Below, piece after piece: positions 38,465-50,998 of a stretch of 64,000 nucleotides of DNA. Made by a program: the position numbers and the translations under genes. Source of the stretch: Inia geoffrensis (lineage: Eukaryota > Chordata > Mammalia > Artiodactyla > Iniidae); the NCBI GenBank assembly GCA_036417435.1, contig CM070906.1:44343396-44407395 (forward strand), read 5' to 3'. The notes beneath the pieces are model-generated. The model was given only the letters and a program-made list of their open reading frames with translations, ran no database searches and was not told the origin of the DNA. How positions within the stretch are numbered: the stretch's first letter is position 1; each line of letters opens with the position of its first letter.

Positions 38465-38974
38465 TGTATTTATTTACTTTTAAATCTGGAACAAATAACC
38501 ATGAACTTGGTGCTTAAAAAAACACAGATTTATTATCTTACAGTTGTGAAGGGCAGAGTCCCCTGATGTGGGTCTCCTGGGCTGTCATCAAGGTATTGGC
38601 AGGGCTGCATTCCATCTGGAGATGCTAGGGGAGAATCTGTTTCCTTGCCTTTTTCAGCTTCTGGAGGCTGCCCACATTCTTTGGTTGATGGCTCCCTTCC
38701 ATCTTCAAAGCTGGTGACTGTGGGTTGAGTCTTTTTCAGGTTGTACCACTCTGACACTGCCTCTCCAGCCTACCTCTTCCATTCATGTGGACTCTTCTGA
38801 TTACACTGAGCCCACCTGGATAATCCAGGATAATCTTCCCATCTCAAGGTCATCTGATGAGCAACCTTAATTCCATCTGTATCTTAATTCCCTTGTCATG
38901 TAATGTAACATGTTCAAAGATTTCAGAGTTTAGGGTGTGGGCATCTAAGGTGAGCTGTTATTCTGCCTACCACA
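38465..38974 (+). mobile_element. MaLR/MLT1-like solo LTR inside L2
   Basis: TTTATTATCTTACAGTTGTG, GGCAGGGCTGCATTCCATCT, AGGGGAGAATCTGTTTCCTT, GATAATCCAGGATAATCTTC and TTATTCTGCCTACCACA occur in the order of a MaLR-type LTR. It has no internal region. Confidence 0.75.
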
Positions 38975-39279
38975 AGGGCTGGCTTAACTGTCCTTTAAAT
39001 CTTGGCCGAAAGCTCAACTTCTCAGTGAGATCTGCTGTTTAATACTGGAAAGTATCCATCCTCCATCTCCACATTTTCAGCGCTCTTACTCTGCTCTACA
39101 TGTTCTTTTATTCCAAAGCACACTTATTTCTAGCTGATGCACTGTTTTATACATGTGTACACCTCCTATTGCAGATGTACACTCCAGGGTATTTCTTCAT
39201 TGCTGTATCTCAAGTACCTAGGACAGTCCTTAGTTCATGGGAGTTGTGAACAGATGTTTGGTGGATGAGTGGATGAGTG

Positions 39280-42200
39280 AACAGAGTGTGAAGATTAAGC
39301 CAGTCTTCTTCACTGGATCTTTGTTTTCCTGTTGCCCAGCATAGAAGCCAAATACGGACCTAGAATGAAGGAAAGGACTTGGGACCGACCCCCTAAACTC
39401 ACTTGCTTTACTCTCTAACTGCAAAGCTTTCAATTCTGCCAGCTCTAGAACTACAAAACCTCAGAAAGACTGGCGTCAGAAAGACTGAAGTTTGTCTGTA
39501 GGAGCCATAAAGGGCTAAGAGACAGAGAAATGCTAGCATTCACTGCCAGAGAACATTCTCCCTGTGACTACTGCAGCTGTTTGGTGCAGTGTCTCTGGCA
39601 GCTCTTGGACCCTTGTTAGCCCCAAGGCCCAAAATCTGAGCTTGACAAGGCTGAGGAATCCTTGGAGCTGGTGAGGCAGCTAAAATGGTATGGGGGTAGG
39701 GTGGGGAATTGACAGGGATTCCAGGATTGAGGAGCTCTCTTGAAGTTTAAAGCCACAAACGTTTATTACCTTAGGAATGACAGAGCAAAGTGAAGCGGCT
39801 TAAAGAAAACAAAGTAATGGCTTATTCTTAGAGCTGACATGTCTGCCCCATGAGTGCTTGGTTGACTCTTCTGTTGTTTTAATTCAGTAAAGCCAAAATG
39901 TATCCTGCAAATGCCACTTTAGTGATTTGAATGGGAAAGATAAAACATTCTGTAGGAATGGTGTCTGCTAGACAGATGACCCCACCTGCTGCTTACCCAC
40001 CTCTCATTTGTGAGCTCTCGTTACTCACTTCACTGGGTATTTTGAGAGCTTTAGCTACTTGCCTTGAGTTCCTCAAAGGAAGATGCCTTTTGGCCAAGGC
40101 TTCTGTTTTTATCTTAGTGGGTTCTGCTCTTAAACTTTAAGACAAATTGCTTCCTTTCATCTTGTGACTTGGCCTTTAGAGAGGTTTGATGTCATCTGAG
40201 GGAAGGCTTTGCACTATACTGATTCTGCCCTGGCTCTGTGTTGCTCAAGGCATTGAGAACCCTCCAGCTGTAAATAAGTATCCAGACCAAGGTCACTTTA
40301 TCCAGGCCAGACCTTTTGAGTGTGAGAGATGCTTGCCCTTTCCCCTAGCTATGATTCTTTTTAGAGGTGTTACCTTTTGTGTTTATTACAGTTTCTAGTT
40401 TCTATCAAATTAAAACCATTTGAGATCCATAGCTTAATTATGATGTGTTTTTAAATACCTTTGAGTTAAAATTTAATTTTTTCACATTCACCTGTACTTC
40501 TGTTTTCTTGAAGTTCGACCCAGATTCCAGATGCCACAGCTCCATAACCCTGCTGGACAGAGGGTTACCATGTTTTTGGATTTGTCTTGGCTTCCGGCTT
40601 TTTTGTCGTGGGCAGATGGTCATAATGGGCTCTTGAAATAACCATCCACAACTGATCACTCAAAAGATAGTTTCCTTTTTCGTGCCATTGAACAAGAATT
40701 TGGATTTCAGTGGGTGAGGGTGGCTGATGGAGTGTGCCAAAAAATGAAAATATGCTTTCCTAATTATCGATGGTTTGAAGTACTTGAAGTGAGATAGAAG
40801 AACAAGCTACCAAGTTTGCATGTTATTTAGAAAGGTGATTGCCCTTTCATGCTCCAGTTTTTTAAAAGAGGAACTACTCTTTTCCTTACATCTGTTTTTG
40901 AATGCTTAGTCTGTACAAACCCCTGAAATGGAAGTGGGATAGGTATGACTGAGGGCCTTCCAGGCAGCTGGAACAGCATGAGCAAAGCCAGAAGAATGTA
41001 TGGTTTTCAGTGCACTGTGATTGCATGAAGGACAAGGAGCAGTTCAGATTTTCAGATGCTTGAATAAGTGGGCTGGTAAAAGCAGTTGTAGAGGATCTCA
41101 GATGTTTATACTCTTAATAATATAAGTAGTTTGTACTTTATTTGATAGGCAGCAGAGAGCTATTGAGAGTTGAGGAAAATCTATCTGGGAAGAGTGTAAA
41201 GTGGGGATTAGGATGATGGAGGGACCTTTTGGGAGGCTGTAATTTGGTGGTCCAGGTAAGAGATGAGGGCCCAGAACAGGATGGTATACGTCACAGTGGA
41301 CAGACAGGCTGGTGCAGATAAGGCAGGCCTCACCAGGGTATGTGCAGTGACCCTTTCAGCAGTCCTGCTGTGACTTTAAACCAGAGGTCTGATCCCGGAA
41401 TCAGGTGGATTCTAGGTCTTGGAAACCTTTTTATCCCCTTGCAGACAGCGTACTTAATGAGAATTCTCAGACTATATTTAGTATGTTTTTGATTAGCCAT
41501 CTGTCTTGTTTGGTGGCTGTCTGAAGGAGGTTTGAAAATAGGAAAGAAGCTGATTACTTTAGTTTTCAGAATTTTTTATTAGGAAGTTTGGAAAATAGAG
41601 ACTTTTCCTTTTCTCTTCATGTGACCGGGAAATTGTTAGTCCCAGCTATAAGCAGTCAAGCAGTAGCTTTGGTTTCCTAAAATCCATTATTGTAAGAAAC
41701 TTAAGATATGAAAGTACATAGAGGGCCATTTAAGTAAAAAAGGAAAAAAATTCCATATAAAAGTCTTTATAGAAATTTGGAAGTAAACTATGAGTGAAAA
41801 CATAAAGGCCACTTGCTCGCCTGTCCTCCACTCCCTTCAAAATCCATGCTCCCACCAAACTAACACCTCATCATTATCTCTTGGAACCCAGGGAAAGTTC
41901 AGAATATTCTAGACTGATCTGTGCTCGTGTCTTTTCATAAATTATTTCATGGAGAATAACGAGAAAAAGTAGTCTCAGTTGACACAATTGATGTCTAAAT
42001 TAAGAGGCGAACATATATTGAGACATTATTTTTTTTAAGCTTTAAAATTAATGGTTCTTTGTTGCTGGAATATGGCCTTTTATTTTCCTTCCAAAGAGTT
42101 TCAGAGCCAGTAGAATCTATAAATAGTGCACAGCCTGGTTGTCTGTGGTAGATTGAGTAGAGCAGAATTGCCTGTCCTTAAGTGAAGGGGAAGTAGCTTT

Positions 42201-42880
42201 ACATTTTTAGTAACTGAATTGTTGGCCAGCATAAAGGTAAGGGCCATGTGAGCAACTTATTTATAACTTCCCATAAAGGTATGTGTCTGCCTCAAGCAGA
42301 GAAACTGTCTGGGGTGTTTGAAATGTAAAAATGCAGTAGAATCATTTTCCATACACAGCCTTCCTAGCTAGTTGGTGCAATAAAGTGATTGTTCGCATCC
42401 CTGGGGCTTTCAGAAAGAGGGGTGTCAATAGATTAGCTCATTAACGTCCGCTTCCTGTGGAATGGAAGGGATGAGGCGATTAAATTCGAATCTATGGTTT
42501 TATGTAGTGAAGAATGTTTAGGTATTAACTCCTGAGTGTATGGAGGACATAAATTTAAGCTTGGCTTAACCTGTTAGGTGTGGTCCTCCTAACTGTTCTA
42601 CCCATGTAGTCTAACCACAATTAGGTTCTTGTCAGAATACTTCATGGCTATGAAAGCACTTTATTTTTTCACAGGTTCAGTTCAACCGTGTTTTTTTTTC
42701 TGTTTTTTTTTTTTTTTTTAAATAAAGGACTTAGAATCAGACTGAATTCCCTGGTAACAGTGGGAGAAGGGAAGAAGAGTAAAACATTTTCATGGCATCC
42801 CGTAAAGAGTATGTTAAACCCTTTAGATAGATGCCAGAAAATGGAATCTGTTGTCACATGTTACAAATTTCATCGCACTT
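39280..42880. other. Noncoding DNA with few recognisable repeats
   Basis: 40940-41290 has text of the kind CCAGGCAGCTGGAACAGCAT...GGAGGCTGTAATTTGGTGGT that recurs in very old mammalian interspersed repeats, but I cannot name it. A T run lies at 42703-42719. No exon is supported. Confidence 0.5.
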
Positions 42881-43939
42881 GCATCAAGAGTAAATAACGT
42901 ACATCCAGGTTAACTCTAAGGATGAAATTTTTATAATCATAAATATGCACGTAAAAGACATTTTCAGCCCACCTTTGTTACTCATTTATTTTCCTAGACC
43001 GAGTTTTTCTGAATATTATGTTGACCATTTAAAGCATCTGCATATATGGCTAAAATGTAAACCTTGGCTTTTGTGCCAGTATTGTGGCTCTGTTTAGTAT
43101 TTGGGCAAGTTGTAATAAGTGGTAAATGGCCCATTAACTATATTGGAGGCCTCATAGCAACACTCATTTCAAATTGTGCTGGGTTTACAATTTACATATT
43201 AAAAAATGTTCACTTGATTTCGTTCAGGGACAAAGCTGACATCCTATATAAACATTGCTTCAAACGATCCTATTTATTGGTCCAATTATTTCAATTGAAA
43301 GATGCTGGTTTACTGCCTCTTAGTATATGTGAACAATTCTCAGCAAAACTGTTAGAGATCCTTTGACTATAGTGGCAGAAAAATCTCACAGGGTTTTGAT
43401 TCACTTTTAATTTTAAGTCCCAGGATTAAGGATCATTTATTTATAGTATAATGTGACAGTGTGGGCAAATATAGCTTCTTTTAATGCCCTTCTGATATTT
43501 TGGGGAAAGAGTGCTTTTATGCAAAGCATTCACTAATGACTGCCTTTTCTCACTCTAAATATAATTTCATTCACATTTCCTCCCTTCTCCCACATCCTTA
43601 AGAGATAGGACAGCATGCAGCGTTTTGCTTCATTTTATTATTTAAAAAAAATTTTTTTTAAGATGTGGTTTAAGGTAGTTCTTTAGGATAGATGCCAAGG
43701 TAACTAGTTAATACTGTTTTAAAATCAGGCTCTTAATTAAAAATGCTTAATTTGTGCAAGAAAACTACATGTTAAAATGAATTTGGAAAGATTAGATTGG
43801 AATTGCCTCAAATTCAATTAAGCCACACTGCATGGACGTGCTGGGAATATCAATACGATCACTGTAAATTTTGTACAAACTGATTTGTTGCGTTATCTTG
43901 CTCATCTAACATACGGTACTTTTTGTGTCCATATTGCAG
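42881..43939. other. Repeat-poor stretch upstream of the alternative ELAVL2 exon
   Basis: No interspersed repeat is recognised. It contains CTATATAAACATTGC near 43244 and an ATTGGTCCAAT palindrome near 43277-43287. These could be core-promoter-like sites for a transcript starting upstream of the alternative exon, but the order (palindrome downstream of the TATA) is not a standard promoter on the + strand. Confidence 0.3.
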
Positions 43940-43958
43940 ACGGCAACTCCAAACTAAC
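43940..43958 (+). other. ELAVL2: 5' untranslated part of the ELAVL2 alternative exon
   Basis: These 19 bases lie between the putative acceptor AG (43938-43939), preceded by a T-rich stretch, and the ATG at 43959. They contain no stop in the frame of that ATG, so an upstream exon could in principle extend the frame further. If the exon is instead a first exon, transcription would start upstream and the AG would not be used as an acceptor. Confidence 0.6.
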
Positions 43959-44030
43959 ATGGCAGTCAGACTGTGTGATGTGGCTTCTCTGCTTAGAAGT
44001 GGTTCGTGGGCAGCAGAGCCTTGGACCGGG
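43959..44030 (+). CDS. ELAVL2: ELAVL2 alternative N-terminal coding exon (24 codons)
   Basis: An exon of about 91 nt can be drawn from 43940, just after a CATATTGCAG acceptor, to 44030, before a GTCTGT donor. From the ATG at 43959 (AACATGG context, purine at -3 and G at +4) it encodes 24 residues beginning MAVRLCDVASLLRSGSW and ending PWTG. It ends in phase 0 and would splice to CAG GTA ATT GCT GCC ATG of the main coding exon, giving ...[17 protein letters not shown] with no break. I recall this extended N-terminus among annotated or predicted mammalian ELAVL2 isoforms, which supports the call beyond the open frame itself. The extension is hydrophobic/basic with no evident domain. The donor is weak because +3 is C rather than purine, consistent with optional use. 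Whether the exon is internal or the 3' part of a first exon cannot be decided here. Confidence 0.8.
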
Positions 44031-46819
44031 GTCTGTGGGATTTTTCTTAAATTCTGTAGGCTACTTTTTTTTAGCATGTTGCAGGAGTGCTGAGGCCATA
44101 CCAAACACTTGAACTTTTCATTTGGCGTACTAATTATTCTTACATTTAACCTATTGTGGTATGGCCATCATTAGGATGTAAAGCACATTGCAATTTTAGT
44201 GGTACATGTAGCATCAGAACCTGCTTTTGTATGTAATTTTTTATTATCTTATTTAGGATTTAGTACAGCCTCAAAAGAGTGACAAGCTTTTAAAAAAAAA
44301 AAAAAAAAGTTTTGGTATGGTCTGAATACTAAGTTACCGTAATTCTTTACATTCTGTTTACTATGTATTTTTTTGGTTACTAAATTTTGAAGTTATTTAT
44401 AATTCCTGATGCTTAAAAAAAATGTCGAAATTGTAAATCTGGCTGAAAATTATTTGCCCAGTAACTGTTGAAAGAGTTTGCATTCTGTGAACAGTTGTGT
44501 TGAGCCTATCAATGGAATATGCATTATTTGTAAAATATAGCACATTAGTATCATTTTATTCTGAGCAGATGGTCCTATAGCTGAGAGATGCTGTAATTTT
44601 CAGCGCACACAGCCTACTGCAGCTGTTCACTTGAATGTTGGCTTAGGAGCTCATTCTTGCCACCTGAACATGGAAATAAATGTGCAATTAAGTGAGGAGT
44701 GTTTGTTGTCCTTGCTAAATCCTGCTAATTTCTGTCAATGAACGCTTATATATTTCAAATGCCATCCCAGTGAGCTTTAGTCCGAATCTCTTATTTGGGT
44801 CTCATATAGTCTCCACATATACCCTAAGGTTTGAATAGTGATTTGTTTTAATTGGCCTTGGCCACTCTCATCTTGTAGCTCATTGTTTTCCTAACTGCTG
44901 GGCAGAGGTTAATCCCACAAGCATTTTGCTGTGGAAAGAGTGACCCATGGCTAATATTCTATAAAGTGAAACAGTTACGGTTTATTAGGAAATCTGAAAC
45001 CTCCTTTCTCAGTTTCAGATAAATTTGTTAATTATAATAAAATGCATATCTTGAATTGTTTCGGGTTTTTTTTTAATATAGATTTCCAAAGGTTCCTTTA
45101 TTTTCCTTTACCCCCCCCGCCCCACCCCCAAAGTATTCTCTGAAAATACTTGCTCAAGAGAGGTAGCTTGCAGTTTGCAGAGTAAACAACCCATTTCTTT
45201 GAAAAGGAGATGAAGTTATGGAAGGGTTATAGGTGGTTTGGTATTTCATAGATAGCCTGGATTTTTGTCTCCTGTTTTTTATCCTGATAACACTGAATCT
45301 TGTCCAGTCTGACCAGTCTCAATCTGTCCTATGCTGGCTTCTTTTATAAATATCTCTTGGCAGTAGAGATTTCCTCCTATTGCTTATCCACGGTTGTGCC
45401 CTTTTATTTTTCTTAGGCAATATGCTTTTTAAAAGATGTTTTTTCTCTTTTCTTGTAACAGTCTTTGCCTCTACTTTGCTTTTTTTATTTTACCTCAAAT
45501 TCTTTGCCTTTTATATGTTAAAACGAACCTAAAACTAGCATCCCATCTATTCAAAATTGTCAATTTTGAGAAGTACTTCTTTGTGGAGCTGAGAGATGGA
45601 TGAAATATGAAGGCTAATCCTTTCAGTGATGCTTTGATTTTTTTGGATTCCCCTACAAGCTTGGCTGTCCAAAGTAGATAGCTATTGGAGGATGGTTTTA
45701 GAGAATTTGGGGCTGTGGTTTGTAACTCTTTCGCTCAAAGAGCACAGGATTGGTTTTTAGGAAGCTAGATCCAAATTTGCTTACTAAGTGATTTTTCGAG
45801 TAGCTTGAACAGTTTGAGGCCATTTCCCCCAACTCTGCTATTTATTCTGTATCTGGAGTTTATAGATACCTTATCACTTGCATTTTCAACAGGCTTACAT
45901 GCTCAAATGAAAATTCCTTGGGCTCGTCTGTTTGCAAAAGTTGATATATTTACATTGTTGTTTGGTGGACTGGAGAGGGATTTTTTTATTTTTATTTCTC
46001 CTTTAAAGTCAGAGTCAAGGCAAAATACCATTTTGAATTGTTTGGGGATTTTATTTTGATGCTGTAGGTCAGCTACCTTGTTGGTGATCTTTAACTGCCA
46101 AGGTTGACAAGAATGGCTTGTTAGATTCTACAAGGTACACTAAGTACTCAGTTTATTCCCCAAGTTATCCGACAAACCCTTTTGACGCCCTAACATATAA
46201 CATTTGCTATTTTCTTATTTCTTACCAATGATAGAGGTATAAGATATTGTCAATTAAAAACATTTTCAATATGTAACCAAAACAGTACATGTTGACAAAT
46301 TTATATTTTTTTAAAGTACTCTTGTTTCTTGATTTTAAGTTAATGGATGTGTCAGTTTTAGAGTATTTGAACTTTTAGGCTAACTGAATATCTCTGCAAA
46401 GTTAGGTAGACCATTTTTGGGGGCTTGTTTTTGGCAGCATGTTAAGCACTTTTATTTTCTGGTATTTTTAGTCAGGGTTTAATTCTATGCTCTTTGGTAC
46501 TAAATTTCCTCAAGTCTGTGGACACATAGCAGGTGAGTAAGGGTATGTGAGTAGACCCAGAATGCGGTTCTAGAGAATGTAAAAGATTTAATTTGTGCTT
46601 ATGTGCATGTATGGAATATGTATGTGAAAAGTACAGTTGTGATCTTAAATCGAATAGATTAATGTGAAGTAAGTATTGCATAGGTGTCGCACTTTTTGAA
46701 GCTTTGTTGTAATTTCAGCTGAACGACTTGTGTTTAGTGACAAGTGTTTAAGTTCTTCGATGGAATCTCTAACAGTTTGTGAAATATGAATTCTGACATT
46801 TCTTATCTTCTGTTTTTAG
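44031..46819 (+). other. ELAVL2: ELAVL2 intron between the alternative exon and the main coding exon
   Basis: This is 2.8 kb of AT-rich intron from the GTCTGT donor to the TAGCAG acceptor. I recognise no SINE, LINE or LTR inside it, unlike the flanking tens of kilobases. It contains an A run at 44292-44308, a C-rich patch near 45112-45130 and a cluster of four CANNTG E-boxes at 44566-44666. Low repeat content near an alternative exon often marks selected regulatory sequence, but conservation cannot be tested here. Confidence 0.6.
44566..44666. promoter_or_regulatory. Candidate enhancer segment: cluster of four E-boxes
   Basis: CAGATG at 44566, CAGCTG at 44620, CACTTG at 44628 and CACCTG at 44661 lie within 101 bases, where about 0.4 CANNTG sites would be expected by chance. 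CAGATG and CAGCTG are cores commonly bound by proneural bHLH factors, which would fit a neuronal gene. The site cluster is observed; enhancer function is inference. Confidence 0.3.
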
Positions 46820-47143
<324 letters not shown>

Positions 47144-50100
47144 TGATTCAGTGCTCGAGTTTTACACATCTAGATTTTCTCTCTGTTTCTGGCTACATCA
47201 ACAGTATGAAACTTAGTTTTAGAGAGTTTTAAGTTTTCCTTTTAAAGCATAAAATAATATAATAACTGGACTTTTTAATAATCTGAACTATACAATAACA
47301 TCTTTGAAAAATGCTTTAAAGGTGTGTGTGTGTCTGGAGCAGCAAGTGTCATGTTAACCTTTAGTTTTGAGATCTTTGAGCTTACATGATTTAGGATTTC
47401 AACAATGAAATACAAGGAGAATTGTTTTTTAGGAGAGGAAAAAACCTCTTAAAATGTCCTTTTTCTTAAGTCTCTATAGTCCTCCATTTGTATGGCCAAG
47501 TAAATGGTAATATTGACATTGTCAGTACGTAAATATTTGTACTGATACAATTTGAGTTTGGTAAGATCTTAGCTTCTGGAAAAAGTGGTGTATGAGTGCT
47601 CCTCTTATAAAGATAAGAATGAAAAGATGAGTATTTAGCCTTTAATGATGGTATATTTTGAATATTGGGTAGTGGAAAATCTCCTTAGTGTTTTGTAAGA
47701 TTTGACTAAATTTTTAGAATAAAGCAAAACCTAATTAAGGAGAGTGTTCTTGGCAGAGAAGGGTTAATGCTTCCCGCGGGAGTTGTTTTTAAACACTGAA
47801 AATGAATGAAGTGTAGACAGACTCTAGCTTTTTCATGTTACTGTTAAATTTGAGTGATGGTGTGTATTAAATGGCTTATAACCAAAATATTGAGCTAAAT
47901 ATTTGAAATGAGGAAAGGATACTTAAAGGCAGTTTGAGGAGTTGGACGAGGAGTCTGAACTTTGACTGGTCATATGATGTTGGTCACATCAACCCTTGGC
48001 CTCAGCTCTAGGTTTCCCTTGGTAAAATGAGGTAGAAGGCAGAGGAAGGGGTCCTTAGCTAATTTCTGAGGCCAATTCTGACTTTTTCTGAGACGGTACC
48101 TTAGCTGTTCTTTTATCAAGACAGCAGGGCTTATTGTCTCCAGGGTGACTTAGAGCTGTCACCTGGGCTTGGCCTCATAGTTGTATTTACTTGAGATACA
48201 GATTGAGGTTCACAGAGAGAACTTATTCATTAAAATCAAGTAAACCAAGTAAAAACGAAGTAAAACCTGGTTGTCATCAATCCATACATAATTATATTGT
48301 AGCTAATTATGTTACTTAGATGTTTACCATGATTATCAGGAAGGTTTCTTTTTTGTTTTTGAATATTGATATTTGAATGGATGAGATTTTTCCATTTCTT
48401 TTTCCAAAATCAGTGTGAGCAGCATATGTAAAATTTATACGTGAAATTTATTAAAGAAACAGTTTTTGAAAAGTTGGGAAAGGTAGAGAACAAAGGCTTT
48501 TTATTACATGTGTCTGTCCTGGTACTGAATTTTATTTTATGTTTTTAGCAAAACAGCATCCTTTTTATATATGTGAATTTTGCAGTCTCTTTGACATAAA
48601 TGTGATAAATGGTTTGAAGGTTTTGACATAAATGATGAGATTTCTGGTTTGATTGCTTAGTAATTATTTAAAAAAATGTTGCTTGAACTAGGCATAAAGG
48701 TCACATTTTTTGTTACGGCAGATGAAAACAGTAAACCAATCATACATCCTTTGTATTAGGTATTTTCCACAGGAAACATTGCACAGATTTTCATCTCTTA
48801 CCTCTGGTCAGTCTTGAATTATCTTACTCTCCTGTTGACCTTTTACTAGAGCTATTATGTGGCAAAATTGGATAAATTTGACTTCTGTATCTTCAGACCC
48901 TTTGCTTCTCTGGCTTTACGTGGAGGATGGTAGTAATAGAACCACAGCACATGAGTAATCTGAAAGAGTACCTGGTTAGATACTTAGATACTGGCAGAGT
49001 GTGTTAACATTTGTTGTCCATTTCTTTCACTCCCTCACCCCATTGCCTTTTCAGGGAGAGCTGGATAATGGAGGTTTCCACCATAGTGAAATTTCTGTTT
49101 AAAATCTCTCATAAGCTGAGTACCCAAGAAAATGAACAGTGAGCACCAAGGTCAAAAGATGTTTTTTCTAAGCTTAGTTCCATGATTTAGTCATAAATAT
49201 TCCTCAAAATAACTGTTGCACTGACAGACAAGTTTGAGAAAAATCTGTACTCCGTAGTTTTTAAGAACCATATTGCAGATCATTCACATAATAAAAACTA
49301 TATTAAAATCCTGCAGTAAAGAAACCAGTTTGATTTACAGTTCCCCAGTCTTATTTAATCACAGAACTTATGGCGGGGGGTGTATGGAAATACCTCCTTG
49401 ACACTAGATTTCCATCGAACGTGTTCCTTTGGAAGTCATTTGTTAACTGGTTATCAGAAAATCTGTAGTTCTTCCATAAAACCTGTTCACGTCAATAAAA
49501 TATGAGCATGTTTCATAAAATGAACATCCATGATAATGAACTATATAAATTAAAAAGTTGAGTAGGCACATCGGAATACTAAGGACCTCTTCTAGTAACC
49601 CTGTTTTGATTTGGCCCACTAATGTCTTATTCTTGGTATGTGTTAAATCAGTATTTAGACGGGTCTGAATTGTTTAGCTTCAAACATAAAATTACCTTAG
49701 ATTTTTTTTTTTGTTGTTATTCTGGGTTTCTTAGTAAATGCTAGTATTGAACAAAATAGTCTAGTACATAGATTTCTAAAACTGGGTTTTGAATTGTTGC
49801 ACTTGGCAAAGTGGGCATGTCTTCTGAAGAAGCTACTATTAACATATCTCTAAAAAGGTTTTGAAAGAATCTGTGGGGATTTGGACCCTGCCCTGTGGCA
49901 TTTAGCATTAGTCATCTTGAGCAGTTTTTCAGTATGTTTTTAGGGTCAGGGCAGAGTTTCTCAGTCCCTCTCTAATTATCCAACTTATTCTACCTCCTGG
50001 GGAGCTACCAGGCCAGCTCCTGGTATCTGATTTTGTAGGAGCGGGAGCATTAATTGATTGGGTTGTAAGAAGACTGGGATCACTCTGTGGGAAGAAAATT

Positions 50101-50584
50101 TAAATCCCTCCTTTTCACTTTTCTTAAATCTTTCCTTACTTAAATAATGCTAAAACTAAGAAACTGTATTTCAGGCACAAAATACCTAGTTAGGAAAGTA
50201 TGTGCCTTTCCTAAGTCCTAAAAGAGAGTATATCATTTTTAGATTGTGTTATTGTTAGCGAATTAATGTCACTATTTTGATAGAATGAGGATTAGGGAAA
50301 TACATTAAGATATGTGTTCAGTTTCAAATACAATTATCTTCTCTCTAGTCGAAATTCTATTTATTATGTTGTTCATCAGGCTCTCGCTTTGGGCTTATGC
50401 CAGCTTTATGCTTCACCCCGTTTCCTATCTATAGACATTAAGTATGAGAAGCTAATGCTGTTTGTACAGCTTAGCTGATGTCGGTCTGTCCCTTTGAGTT
50501 CTCAAATGCACTTCAGAGTCCTTGACACCTGCTGATGCTGCAGGAGTGAAATGGATTTTATGAAGCAGGGAATAATAGAGCGTT

Positions 50585-50730
50585 GAGACTCAGAAAAACC
50601 CTTGAGGTTACCTTAGCCAACTTCCTCTCTGACAGGTGAGGAGAGGCCCAGCTTTGTTGACATGTTGAGTCCAAGACTACACATCTATTAAATGGCAGAG
50701 CAGAGACCCTAATTCTGGTTTTCTCATTCT
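50585..50730 (+). mobile_element. Ancient SINE-type relic
   Basis: CTTGAGGTTACCTTAGCCAA, CAGGTGAGGAGAGGCCCAGC and AATGGCAGAGCAGAGACCCT match an old mammalian repeat class with MIR-like 3' text. The exact family is not assigned. Confidence 0.45.
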
Positions 50731-50998
50731 TCCCTATCATGTTTCCTCCTTGCCTTTGTTGGAGGGCCAGAACTCACTTCTTAAAAGCTAAGCACAGGAC
50801 CAGCTGATGAATTTCTAGTGAGATGTATAACTTGTACAGGGGTCACGAAGGGGCATCTTCTGTTGAGTGGTGAGTCTCCCACAGGAGGAGAGTGGAAGAT
50901 TTTTGAGGGTCAAGGAGTGAGGGATACATAAAAACTAATGAGAGCATCCATGCTTCTCTAGAAACTTTAAATCTATGGTTGTCAATTCAGATAGTCTA

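Larger units (their letters stand above)
37590..39270 (+). mobile_element. L2 LINE split by two LTR insertions
   Basis: L2-like text appears in three blocks in the correct order: 37590-37800 (GCTCAAAACCTTTCTGTGGT), 38342-38464 (TATGTGGTCTGGCCTTATAC, CTGCCTGGAATGCTTCTCTT) and 38975-39270 (TTCATTGCTGTATCTCAAGT, GATGTTTGGTGGATGAGTGG). Two LTRs sit at the breaks, so one old L2 was interrupted twice. Confidence 0.7.

Noticed and set aside
1..43939. CpG island or main ELAVL2 promoter
   Set aside because: CG-rich patches in this part coincide with CHR SINEs. No non-repeat CpG-dense region is seen.
43885..44112. Reading frames of 75 (+) and 81 (-) codons across the alternative ELAVL2 exon
   Set aside because: They lie in other frames or strand than the 24-codon ELAVL2 extension, which joins in frame to the known protein. 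They show no family resemblance.
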